Positions 10,131 through 21,440 of a stretch of DNA of 64,000 nt are shown here, one piece after another. Positions within the stretch are counted from its first letter, which is position 1. The number at the start of each line of letters is the position of its first letter. Origin of the DNA: Takakia lepidozioides (Eukaryota; Streptophyta; Takakiopsida; Takakiales; Takakiaceae); NCBI GenBank assembly GCA_030704615.1, contig CM060731.1, forward strand, positions 27,776,001 through 27,840,000. The letters run 5' to 3'. Made by a program: the position numbers and the translations under genes. The notes below the pieces were generated by a model. The model was not told the origin of the DNA and did not search any database. It saw only the letters and a program-made list of their open reading frames with translations.

Positions 10131-11099
10131 AGATTCGGATTTGTAGGAAGTTATTTCTGCCACATATATTTGTATTGATTTTTGTTCAATGAAATTTTCA
10201 TCTTATTACAAGCAACATGAGAAAAGGCTTGAAAGTTTTTTTGCTGGAATTTTTAGGCATTAGGCACTTTGGTCCCATAATTCCATACAATTAGGCCAAA
10301 ATTTGAATTCCCAAAACGCGTTAGGCACTTTCAATTTGAACTACAAGCCGTCATCTCTCCCTCTCATTGACACACCCTAGTGAACCCATCACAAAAGTAG
10401 TGACTGTTCTGCCCAAACTGTGTCTATGGCCACAAGGCTATGGCAAAAAAACGTCTTATGAGTAAGCCCTCTACTTCAAGGTAATTACCGTGGAGACAAA
10501 CAAAGGCCAACCTAGTGGACACTTTGCGCTGAGAAAAAGGGTTTTAATTTTTTTCCCTTGAATAATCTTAATAAAGTTCTCAAGAGGCGCTACCTCCCTT
10601 TTCGTTTTGTTTTTCAAAAAAAGTAAAAGAATGTTGGTCCATGGCCAAGAGTTTCAGAAGCTGAAATAGTTGAGCGCTAGGCTGGCGCGGGCTGGTCCGT
10701 CACCTAAGTGTCCCCAATATACAAAGGGAAAAGTCGCTGGTTGTCATAAACAAATACAAAATATCTTTGTGAGAACAACCCAACTGCGCACAGATTACCT
10801 CGATAGCCGTGGATCTCTAATCATGCGATACCAGCCACAAGCCAAGGTTATAGTAAAGAAACCAAAAGTTTTCAGATCAAAATTGTCAGTTTTCTAAGTC
10901 GGTTAACTGCTTGTAAACAGATTGTCGCTATCGCAGAAGGAGAAGGAGCACATCTTGGTGTTTTGTTTTAGAGAACTAGCAAATCTCCGTATTGGTTTTG
11001 GAAAAGGAGAAGATCTTGGTGTTAGCATGGACACGAGAAGTACGATGAGCGGCGTCGCCGCCAGACCTCGGCAAGGCCTGCAGCGCCGACAACTTAGTG
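10131..11099. other. Intergenic stretch, no gene seen
   Basis: A mixed AT-rich sequence with no convincing coding segment. Its right end may include the 5' untranslated region of the non-LTR element that follows. Confidence 0.4.
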
Positions 11100-14000
11100 G
11101 AGGTGTTGGCAGTAGCGACAGCGATAGCAGCGCTAAGCGAGCAAGCGGCCGCTGTGCAACAGTGGGCCCCACGCCGGTCAGGCTCGATCGGCTCGTCCCC
11201 CAACTCGTTCAGCCCCGACGCCGTACAGGCAGCCAACTCCAGCCCTCACCACAACCCCTTTACTGCCTACTCCACCATCCCTGGCAGTTCGCTCCCCAGA
11301 GCAACGAGAGGTGCTGAACACAGCCGCAACTGCTCCTACTGGAAGACTTGCTCCTCTTGGAAGACCCCAACGCCATCGTACCCCTACCCCTAGCTCACAT
11401 GTTCCTGATGCGCACCAGAGTCCAAGCTCCAGACACCAAGTTCAAGAAGAGTCGTCATCTTCACAACGGTCTTCTCCGCTGCTGATTCCAGGTTCTTCCA
11501 TTGGCACCCCACCGACCGAAGAACTCCCACAGTGTCTGTTGAGCCCTCCCCCGCTGCGCCTCTCAAGTAGGATTCGAGGTCCCACGCCAGTCACTTCTCC
11601 TCCAGGTTCTCCATCCCATTCTCGGCAGCGGCTTCAAGGCAGCCCAACTCCTCTTGGTCATGAGCCTCTCCACGTGCCTTCTTCTCCAGTTGTGCAGCCT
11701 GCATTGCCAACCCCATCACTCTTACCCCAATAGCAGGCGCCTCTCCCATCAGACCGTACTCCATGCCCAACTTGCGGTCGTCTTTTTGCGCGCATCAGAG
11801 GGCTTACGCGATACTAGCGCACGTGTGCGGCTCTTCATCAGTCCCACACAAATAGTACTTCTCCATTTCAGCCCAGTGTCTTGCACGCGCCACCTCCTGC
11901 CTCTGCTTGGCATTGGCTTTCAGCGCTAGATGTTCTGGGCGCATTTCAGCTAGGACTATCAAGGCCTCGTCTTTATACAAGAATTCCGGTGGCACTATGT
12001 CATGAGGTCCAACTGGCACTCCGTCTACCCTTAGACAGGTTGGCTCGTGATCTTGATGATATACCAGCATGGTATCTTTTCTTGTTATTTCCTCAGTGGT
12101 GTTTGGTTTTGCCCCCTCGTGACGGTCAGTCAGGGCACAGAGAGACGCGCATCCGTCTTCGCCGTTTTTGATCTGGAGATTGGGAGAGTCTGCAAGATGA
12201 GCATCAATTACGGGCACTAGCCCTTGCGGCACGTACCCCTCCCGCTTCCTCCACGCAGCCACCCTCATTGACCCACAGGCGACTTCGTCATAGTCTCATG
12301 TTAGGCCGCGTTGGCGAGTACTCACGCACGACCAAGGCTTTAGCACCTTCCTCACCAGCGCCTCCATCACCGGATACTGTCACTGCCCTCGAAGCCCTTC
12401 ACCCCATTAGCTCAGGATATTCTACCGCTTTTTGTTGAGGACTTCGAGCCAACTAGGATCTCAAGCTAGATCGGGAGGTCTTCACTCAGGCCTTCACGCG
12501 CAGTCCCCATCTTGCAGCGGCGGGTCCTTCCGGTCTCCTGTATGAGCACTTACGCGACTGTTTCTCTCCACAGGACTCTGTTAGTGGCTTCTCTCAGCTA
12601 TTTCAGATTTGCTCCTTTATTGCTGCTGGCCGTATCCCTGCCCCAGTGGCCCGTCTCTTTGGGGCCTCCAGATTGTTGGCTATGAGCAAACCCTCAGGTA
12701 CTGGCATCCGCCCTATCGCAGTTGGAGAGGTTCTTTACCGCCTTGTCAGCCGCTCACTTTGTCTTCAGTTTCGAGATGCCTTCTCCGGACACCTCTTTCC
12801 GCACCAGTTCGGGGTCGCCACTCCAGGCGGTTGCGAGGCGGTGGTTTAGGGGATTCGTGCAGCTCTTGATCTCCATCCGGATTAGGTGGTTCTCCAGGTC
12901 GACGTCACCAACGCTTTCAACACTGTGTCACGAGCGGCTATCTTTCAGGAGCTCTGTTCAGCCGGAGGAGATTTCCACCAGCTCATTCCGTTTGTTCGAT
13001 TATTCTATGCATCTACCACTCCCCTATACTACAGTCATCATTCTCGCCTAGGTGAGTGCTCCATCATTCAGTCCGAGGTTGGGACCCGCCAAGGCGACCC
13101 TTTAGGAGGACCTTTGTTTGCCATGGCTCATGTCCGCGCCCTCACGACTTCTGCACAAGTTCACTCATCTTGTTTTTTTCCGTCGGTGGCAGACGACACG
13201 CACATTGTAGGCCCTGCCTCACAGGTACTTTCAGCTTACTATCATTTTGTCACCCAACTCTTTGTCGTGGGCCTTTCAGTGCAACCTCGCAAATGTGCGG
13301 TGTGGTCTCCATCCGGTCTCCCTACAGATTTTGTCTTCCCTGCTCACTTCATTGCTCCGCCCAATGGCATCAGAATCCTGGGAGTCCCTTTTGACACCAC
13401 CCAGTTCACAACGTTCTTCTTGGAAGATGCACTCCACCAGGATGTCACCCACGCCGATCTCCTTCCTAGGCTCGGAGATGTACAGGTAGCATATGGAATC
13501 TTGACCAAATGTTTCTTTCAGCGTCCCTCATATCTCTTGCGCACTGTTCCACCCAGCCCAGATTTCCTACACCTCTTATCTGGGTTTGATACTACCATGA
13601 TGACTATCTTCGGGAGATTGTTAGGACCAGGAGCTCTGGAGGGTGCTCAGGGACTGTTGCCACGACAACAAGCCACCTTGCCCATCTCTTCCGGTGGTGT
13701 GGGTCTTTTGTCCACTGTCACTACCGCCCCGTCAGCTTTCCTCGGCAGTTGGGCATTGCCAGCCCTCGCTTCACGATTCTCCGTGACCATCGTCCCATCC
13801 TTATGGACGCCGCTGCACATGTCGACAGTGGCATTTTACCGTTCCAGCAGCATCTCCGCTCTGCACGAGATCTTCTTCCGGCACCGGCACGAGCATGTCT
13901 ACCACCATTTGAGCAGTTGGTTGCTCAAGGCCTCGACCATCTTCAGGAGTCCATTTCCGAGCGCGTGCACCGTCATTCCTTTTCTGGCATGCTCTCAAGT

Positions 14001-14804
14001 GCTTCTTCTGAGTTGCATCAAGCCCGACTTCTATCATGCGGAGCAGGGGCATGGTTGACAGCACGACCCACTATCGCACATTTTCGCCTCTCATCCCCTA
14101 TTTTCACTACTGCGCTCCGCCTCTGACTCGGTTCGCCTCATCCTTCGGCATTGGGCCTTCAGCGCTGCGTTTGTCTTCAGCCCATCGATGACCTTGCCAT
14201 CCATCTCCTCCGCTGTCCATGTGGTGATGAGCGCACTGCGTCTCATGATATGGTTCGCGATGCGGTGGCATTTATTGCTCGGGAGGCAGGGTATCATGTA
14301 CTGTGTGAGCAACCACATCTACGACCCATGCTCACGTCTCACTCTACACGTCGCCGTGTTGACATCGTCCTATCTATAAATGGTTTGCGTACCTTAGCAG
14401 ATGTCGTTCTCGCCGATCCCACTCGAGCGGATCTGCTATCTCGCGCAGCTACCACACCAGGCACGGCAGCCACTGTAGCAATCCAAGCCAAGGAGCGCGA
14501 CTACAACGATCGTCATCCCACCGACACATTTCTTCCACTGGCGGTCGAAATATTTGGCTCATTGTACCGGCACTTCGACAATTTCCTGCGGACATATGCA
14601 CATCATGCAGCCAAGAGCGGGTCCACTGGCATCCCACATGCCTCCGTCCTTGTCGCCTACTATCGACAACGTGTTTCAGTTGCTTTGCCTCGGGCTGATG
14701 TGGCTAGCTCCGCGTCATCTCGTCTTCCGCCTCTGCATGACACTTTGTCTATCTCCTTGCCTGATCTCCTCCAGGCTGTTGGCTGGGAGGGTCGCTCTGC
14801 TTGA
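11100..14804 (+). pseudogene. Single-ORF non-LTR retrotransposon with restriction-like endonuclease (R2/NeSL-like), copy 1
   Basis: Most of the protein lies in one frame from about 11150 to 13740, then shifts frame and runs to 14804. In order: a Pro/Ser-rich N-terminus; a finger starting CPTCGRLF at about 11764 (its expected His is now Tyr); the RT palm with VDVTNAFNTVSR, TRQGDPLGGPLFA and the catalytic PSVADDTHIVG; a CCHC-like knuckle (CVC...HLLRCPCG, then SHD); and a nuclease-like end with RRRVDIVL, LADVVLADPT and IQAKERDYNDRHP, fitting the PD-(D/E)XK endonuclease of R2-type elements. In-frame stops include TAGs at 11731-11733, near 11815, at 12847-12849 and 12883-12885, plus TGA at 14124-14126. 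The family assignment is by domain order only. Copy 2 at 62940 lacks several of these stops. Confidence 0.8.
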
Positions 14805-14990
14805 GTAGTTTACTATAGCTTCTGTTTTCGTCGCTGGTTAAGTAGCTTACTATAGCTTTTGTTTTTTTCTCTAGCTGAGTAGCTTATTATAGCTTTTTGT
14901 TTTCTTCTCTTGTTTCTTGTTCCTCCCCCCCCCTTTTTGGGAACTTCACATCATATGCACGTTCACCCATTGTACATGTTGTAAATAAAG
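14805..14990 (+). repeat. 3' untranslated tail of the non-LTR element with short tandem repeats
   Basis: Three imperfect copies of a unit like AGTAGCTTACTATAGCTTTT, each followed by a T-rich run, follow the stop codon. After a C-run and a polyadenylation-like AATAAA, the sequence ends near a doubled GTCTTACA. Terminal short repeats are usual for non-LTR elements that do not end in poly(A). Confidence 0.55.
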
Positions 14991-16601
14991 TCTTACAGTC
15001 TTACAGGGTTTCATCATCTTTGCATAGGGTACGTAAAAGACAAATCGAACAGAAGTGCATGAAAATGTAGGCCCACCTTCTGCTAAGCTGGTAGAGATTC
15101 CTTTGTGGGGGTGGTTTCAAATCAGCCATCACCTTAGCTAACAATTCGAAGACCTGGCCAGCTTGAATTTTGAGTTGGGATGTTTGCTGTAGAATTGAAG
15201 GTTGTGATTGCGTGGAAGCATGGTGGCTGCGGAGATAGCGACAGGTAGCTGAATGAGGGAGGGAGGGGGAGGGATTCCGTGGGTGCAGATCCTTCCTTCC
15301 TAGATGGCCAGATCTTCAAGCACAAGCGTAACAACGAGGCAAACGAGGCAATAAACCTGCTTCGGAGGAGGATGATCTGGAGTATCTATTGTCCTGAGAG
15401 TTGTCCCTACCTACTGTTCCACATTCACCCCCCCTGTCAACATGGGGATCGTCGCAAAAAGCAATTTCCTTGTTATCATGATTGAATCCTTGTAGGTCTG
15501 TTTGGACATGTCATTCATTGCTACTGAATTGCAGGAAAATGTCCAATAGTAAAAAATAGGCCTACCAGAGTTTGGAAGAATACTTTTCGCAGCCCACTCA
15601 ATTTGCAATCTCATTTGCAAAGATGTATTGTATCTGTATTGTATTCCTCAAGCTAGCTGTTAGATTGTCATGATTCAGAACACTGCTTTTGCAGAATCTC
15701 CTCCATTTTGATGCTCCTTAGGGATCTAACCCGGAAACTAGTGTTCTGAGGACATGGACATGACCGTCCACAAAACAGTCTATATTATCAGTATAAAGCA
15801 ACCTGCAGGTGCCAGATTCTTCACACAGGGCTGGTAGATGGTAACCTTACTTTCTTATCTCTGGAATGTCAACCACCACTATTAACTTTTAAATTCCACT
15901 TGGGTTTTCAAATATTGAAGAAGCCCCTTGCTTCTTGTCCCATATCTGGTAGCTTTAATTTGCATCACCAGTCCTAGCTACCTTGCCTTTTAACTGCCTC
16001 ATAAAATGATATCCAGATCACTTGTGCAAATGCATTGTCCTACCTTCTTCTGTTAGCACCACCATTAGGCATATCCCAGTCTGTTTATCACTAACAGCCC
16101 TGATATAACTTAAGCAGTACACAGCCCAGTAGCACCCTCTGGGAATCGGCAGGTCAATCCTATGTAGCAACCCCAATGCATTTGTAAATACAACTAATGA
16201 GGAAACAAACAGTCTCTCAACTTTCCAAGCAGAAGACTCTGAATCTGAACCATCTTTTACCATTTCACATTAAGTTTCCAGTTTCTGACACTTACATACC
16301 TTCACAGAAAATACTGAGTCTAAAATTATATTCACAATTTGTGGACAAATCATCCAGGAGTTTCCTCTGCAAAGTGAGGTGTCTTCTTCATTTCCTCCTT
16401 GCCCACCCTGCTGCTACTCCTTCTCCACCCCTTCTTTCCTCAGCATGCCCAGCTTAGCAAGTCATGCACAAATGCAAAATTGTCTTCTTCCCACATTGCA
16501 GGCCTCAGAAAACGACACATGTTTTGCTCCCCTCTGCACGAGAGCAGCTAAACCTTGACCAACACAAAACTTTGTCCTCCTCTGTACAATAATCCACCTC
16601 C
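14991..16601. other. Intergenic, no gene seen
   Basis: No convincing coding segment on either strand. The part next to 16601 should contain the 3' untranslated region of the GH17 gene, which ends at 16602 on the minus strand. Confidence 0.4.
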
Positions 16602-18533
16602 TTATACGGGGATATCATACACCCTGCTACCATTTGGATAGAAAAGACCCCAGTTGCGCTCCGAGGTGGGGCCAGGTTTTAGATTCTCATTGAACAAGGC
16701 AAATATGTAGGTGTCAAAAGAAACCCACGGCCTCATGGGTGTTCCAACAGGGTGGCTTGGATCGCTGTGTTTCACAATGTTACTGACATATGTAGCAGCA
16801 TTTGAGATGCCAGCCCCCAACTCAGTAGGATCCCCTTTGGTTGGCCACCCAGTCTCACTAACAACAATAGGCACCTTACTGTGGTTAAGAGAGTTCATTG
16901 CAGATATTGCTGCATCCACCATTGCCTCAAACAAGTTGGAGTAGTGAAGGCCTGTGGTGGAATCATTAACTCCAGTGGCACCAGCTTCAGCAAGGGCATA
17001 GTTAAGGGGGATGTTTTTCCCTCCATCGGCCACGTAGGGAAAGAATGGGTAGACATTGAGCATGAAGAAGGACCCAGTTTCGGTAAGGAAATCCAACATA
17101 GGGTGCATGATAGAGCTGGCTATGGCACTGTTGAAGACTCCCGCTGAAGGTGGATATGAAACAGCCAGCACACCCATGGAGTTTGGTGTTGATATCTTAA
17201 TACTCTCGTCAAGCCCATAATGCACAAGTGCAGTGTGCAAGTTCCACATGGCTGGCACAAGTGCAGGCCACACACTTGCATCACCTGAGAGCACCTGAGG
17301 AGACATGGAAGAATGTCAGATCACACTCTCTCACGCAGACACAGACAACTGGCATAATGCCCATACGTCTAATTCTCAGCAAGATTGTGAAAAGCTTCTG
17401 CATATGGCACATCTTCAACAACAGATACTTCTTACCCTGGTTGTGATGCGAACCTAAAGTAAGGCGGTGACAAACCAAACCCTCCTCTGTAAAACTGATG
17501 AATTACCTCGTTCCCCACGGCTATGGTAGTGATGCGTGTCGCACGGACATGTCCTACGATATTTCTTCTCAGCCAGCGCCGAGCGGTTGGTTCACTTTGT
17601 GCAAGGGATATAATTGCGTCGTTTTGAACGCAGACGACCAGAGAGATGCCTGTGTTGGCAAACGCCCTAATCACAGCCCTGTCTGTATCGAATATCTTAA
17701 CCTTGTCGATGTTCAGCGACCGCACCAGCTCCAATACTGTCCTTGGCGGGGGCAGGTTGTTTGCCACACGCCCATAGTTGATTCCAATGGATCCTTCTGC
17801 AACAGACAGCCAGCCATTAAACAACAAGATAGGCAGAAGGAAGGTAGGCTTGACGTGATGAAGTACTACTATGCAGGTTCAGAAAGCAGGATAAAAAATA
17901 TCCGTCGGGGTGAGGTGATATCCTTGGTGTGCTTCCCAAGTATGCGCCACTGCAGGAGAACACAACGGGCTAAGCAATGATCTCTCGTCGTGCTCACAGG
18001 CGAGGCGATTCGAAATTTGAGCATTCTCCATGGCAAGCACATCTTGCAAGACAAGTTTTGCACTGATACCATCTACAAGTGCATGTAGCGATCTATACTG
18101 CACTTTGCAACTGACACAGACTGATAAAATTCAAACGAAAGGTGAGTGAAACCTCCCGTCCCCTCCTAAACATATTCCATGCATTCAAAACGTTGAGTGA
18201 AAACAGAGCCGAGATGAGCACCTAGTTTTGACATTAATGACACGGATTCATTCGAAGTAGGTTGAGCAGCTACACAAAGGGTAGAGAGCATAGGCACACA
18301 GGGTCAGAAACAAGGCAACACAGACTGATTCAACATCAATGGTTCCCATCCACGAGAGACACCCAATCTCCACCTCCGGCCACATTTCGAACAACAAGAA
18401 AAAGTCGAGTCCAGGAATCGGTCACAGGAGCTGAAAATCTCACTCGGTTCATGAGCATACCAGCAAGCGGAATCGACAGTGTGGGCCACAACATCAGCAA
18501 AAAGGAAACGCAAGCACGCCAGCAGTGAGCCAT
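16602..18533 (-). CDS. Glucan endo-1,3-beta-D-glucosidase, GH17 family (three exons)
   Basis: It hydrolyses internal beta-1,3 links of callose-type glucans in the cell wall or apoplast. Proposed exons are 18533-18461, 17796-17507 and 17294-16602, giving 351 residues. Both introns (664 and 212 bp) have GT...AG ends and preserve the frame. Exon 1 encodes a signal peptide (MAHCWRACVSFLLMLW, ending near IPLA), interrupted by the intron typical of plant GH17 genes. The mature protein starts EGSIGINYGRVANNLPPP. The proton-donor Glu lies in IAVGNE at the end of exon 2, and the nucleophile Glu in VVSETGWP in exon 3. The end NWGLFYPNGSRVYDIPV leaves no room for a CBM43 domain or GPI signal, so it is a short secreted form. 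The frame is intact, so the gene is probably functional. Exon 1 was placed because its splice phase restores the junction exactly. Confidence 0.9.
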
Positions 18534-19522
18534 CTGAAAGACCTCGCACTGAACCGAGAAAAGAATTCCCCTCGGGCTCTGCTTCCAGAGTTGGTACAGT
18601 TAAGTCGTGTCCGGATCCTTCTCGCTGCAATCCGAGCACTACCGCACCAATTCTTCACCAGATTGTCTGAGAAAAACTCACTCTGAACTCAGACAAGAAT
18701 TGCGATGTGGATCTGCTGAGGTGGGAAGGGCGCAGGCTTTAATCACGACAATGTTCCCGTTGCAGCAGCGGGCAGCAGCATTAACACACTGACGGCTCCT
18801 CTCAACGGTCTCCCCACCTATTAAGTTTAGCGCGCGTTTACACCTTGACGGCCCGCCCCACGCTTCAAAGTTCACCCCCACATTCATCCATCCACATAAA
18901 ACTTCATCCTGTATAATCTCTATCTGTACCATAAGATAAATCTTTCATGATATTGTTTTGCCAAGACGTGTGATGAGTTGTGCGGGTTTCGAGATGCCAT
19001 CCGGGCTGTCCCCATCTGGGAAATATGAAACCCTAGAAAAAGTTTCATTGGCTGCTACCTGCCTCGAAATCCGAGCAGGGCTCGTTGCGCACATCGAGGC
19101 AAACCCAGATGTAAGTTAAGTGGGGCCATGGCACTTTGCTGCACTGCTTTCCATTCATAACTAGGGTTTACTTTTTCCCTGTCCTTATTTAATTTTGATC
19201 AACTGGGCCTCCATCCCCATTTAATTTAAGAAAAAGAACTTACATAATTTGTAAAGAGAGGAGAAAATATAAATAAACATAATCTGCTCCATAGTCCATA
19301 GCAATGAGTTACAATAAGGTTTTTAGGAAATGTAAATAAATCAAGAACATTCAGTAGAAAAAATTTAAATATATATATGTAAGTTAAACAATAATAAAAT
19401 GACCATCCATAAAGTTGAAATGACCAATTTCAATATTTAAAATAGACCCCTCAATAACTTATCAATAAATTAATCAGGGCAATAAACCCTGTTAACCAAT
19501 AAATAAATAAAAGACTTGGAAA
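18534..19522. other. Upstream region of the GH17 gene, no other gene seen
   Basis: Presumably it holds the promoter and 5' leader of the minus-strand GH17 gene. I could not identify a clear TATA box. From about 19150 it becomes strongly AT-rich, with short ORFs only. Confidence 0.4.
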
Positions 19523-19530
19523 ACTGACTT

Positions 19531-19763
19531 TTTTTTTTTTTTAAAGGAAACCTGGGAGCGACTGCTCACAATTCAGGCTCTTGAGGAGGGGCAAAAAATA
19601 ACCCCCTTTTCATATAAGCTATTAGGCACGCAGGTGGGAAAAATCACCACCAGACCAACCGGTCAGGAACAATCCACACACCGCGTGGGGAAGCGGGTTT
19701 GAACCCTGAACCACCAGGGCGACACATTGTGCACTTACCAGCCCAGCTACCAACCGATGTGCG
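19531..19763 (-). mobile_element. tRNA-derived SINE with target-site duplication
   Basis: On the minus strand the unit starts near 19763 with a tRNA-like head. An A-box-like TGGTAGCTGGGCTGG is followed by a B-box-like GGGTTCAAACCC, the split promoter of RNA polymerase III. It ends in a poly(A) tail, seen as the T-run from 19531 on the plus strand. The eight bases ACTGACTT border it on both sides (19523-19530 and 19764-19771), as expected for a target-site duplication made by LINE-type machinery. Confidence 0.75.
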
Positions 19764-19771
19764 ACTGACTT

Positions 19772-20984
19772 GAATATTAAAAGGGGCCGACTGAATGGTA
19801 CTTCAAAAATTGATCTCTCCTGTTTTTTTCATTTTTTCATTTGTGTTTTTAAGGAAAGGGGACGGTGGCCCTTTTAATCAAAAAAGACCATTCCAATATT
19901 GAAATCTCCATTTAAGTAGTTAAAATGGTTCAAATAGCTCAACTTTATTATTGCTATTATTTATTTTAATAGTGTGGTCTCTTGTTTTTAGTGTAGAGAT
20001 GTCGGTTAAAGTCCAGGGGAGTTTGACTTTTATAAAAAGCGGAGTTGATATAAGTGAAACATCTGCAATTTGCTATAAGTTGAAACGAACGAGTTGGCTC
20101 CACTAAGATAGTGAGATAGGGATTCCACCTCTTTCAATATAATCTTACAAAACTCTCCACACAACAAGGTTTCTAAACATAGAAACCTATACAACATTGG
20201 TAGGAACCAAAAAGCATATGGTACAACACACAACTAGAGGACAACACTGCATTACACATGTAGCCTATAGCCTATAGGCTGCCAAAACATGCACTATGGC
20301 ATCTTTGCTTGTGTCAACCAACAATATTCTTTGGTTCCTCAGGTTATTCCACTTCCTCTACCAAGGATATAGTCAAAAGCTAGTCTTGCCAACTCTATGG
20401 AGTATCTAACTTGGCTCAAGACTTTAGGATGCCAACTCTATTAATACACCAAATGCACATGGACAACACGTCTAAAGTATATACTCCTGCACCAACTACG
20501 CTTGCTAACTCCCTCGCATCCTTTTCCAACAACAACCACCATATTCATCAATGAGGAATTATAAAATGCCAAGTACAAAAAATAGGAAAATGTGGATGCA
20601 TTGCCGAAGCAAACGTAAATCATGGTTTCTCTTGATCCCAAAGAGCTATTGCGTTCCAATGCAAAGTAATCACTTTCATGACATCCAACATGTGGTTTGA
20701 ACTCGCGACTATTATTGAAACAGTTAAATGTTGGTTGTCCAGGGCAAGTAGTATATATATGTGAAGCAGCCCCGTAAGCATGGAGATTAAACTCTAAACA
20801 AGTGAAACTGTATTGTCTATGGCATGCAAAGCAAAAAAGATGAAAAAAGCTATATAAGTTGACTAAAGGATAAAACTCCTTGAAGGAAAAATCCCAATTG
20901 TATGCAGGTCGATGTCAATCATAGCACATGCACAAATTAAAACAACCACCTCCATTAATTGAGCAGAACTCAGTACCTTGGTCA
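19772..20984. other. AT-rich intergenic, no gene seen
   Basis: No coding segment or recognisable repeat apart from short AT-rich tracts. Confidence 0.4.
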
Positions 20985-21440
20985 AATAACTACTAGATCC
21001 AAAGGACTGTCCACCAGGACTACCCCAGGAAACACCATACTACGCTCAATGGCTGGTCTACCTGGCAACTCCTGCACCCAGCTTGCAGCTGCCACTTGCC
21101 ATGACACAGCTGTGGCTGTCTTCACCCTTGAATCCAGGGCATTTATGCACTGTACCTTATCCGCTATCCCTGTAGATAGTGCTGATGCATCACCATTCTC
21201 ATAGAGTGCAGCTGCCAGTCTAAACACTGTAGTTGGCTGAATCCCTGGCATTGCAATGGTCGTGGTAGAAAACAATGGAGCTTGGCAAACTGATGTAGCC
21301 GCCCCAACAATGTACTGGCTGCACCTTGCTTTGCAGCACCACCCAATGGCACTCGTGACTTTATCTCTGACACACTTGGGTGAGCGGGTGCCATCGAAGG
21401 CGTGGTTGGCACTGTCTCAGCCAATGTGAAAGACTGTGGA
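20985..21440 (-). pseudogene. Fragment of the methyltransferase-bearing gypsy family (linker before the protease)
   Basis: The translation shows VFRLAAALYENGD, SRVKTATAVSWQVAAAS and ELPGRPAIERSM. These align with VFRLAATLCESGD, LRVKTATAAPWQAAAAR and ELPARPAIERAM in the protease-region ORF at 6033-7136. A second frame adds MAETVPTTPSMAP near 21424. Only this linker segment survives, with frameshifts, so at least one more member of this element family has existed in the genome. Confidence 0.75.

Noticed and set aside
11804-12268. A 154-residue open frame on the minus strand
   Set aside because: It is antisense to the well-supported coding frame of the non-LTR element (WYLFLLFPQWCL and neighbouring segments) and has no recognisable domain.
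12722-13489. Several open frames of 80-110 residues on the plus strand
   Set aside because: They are frame shadows of the reverse transcriptase, which has catalytic motifs in its own frame.
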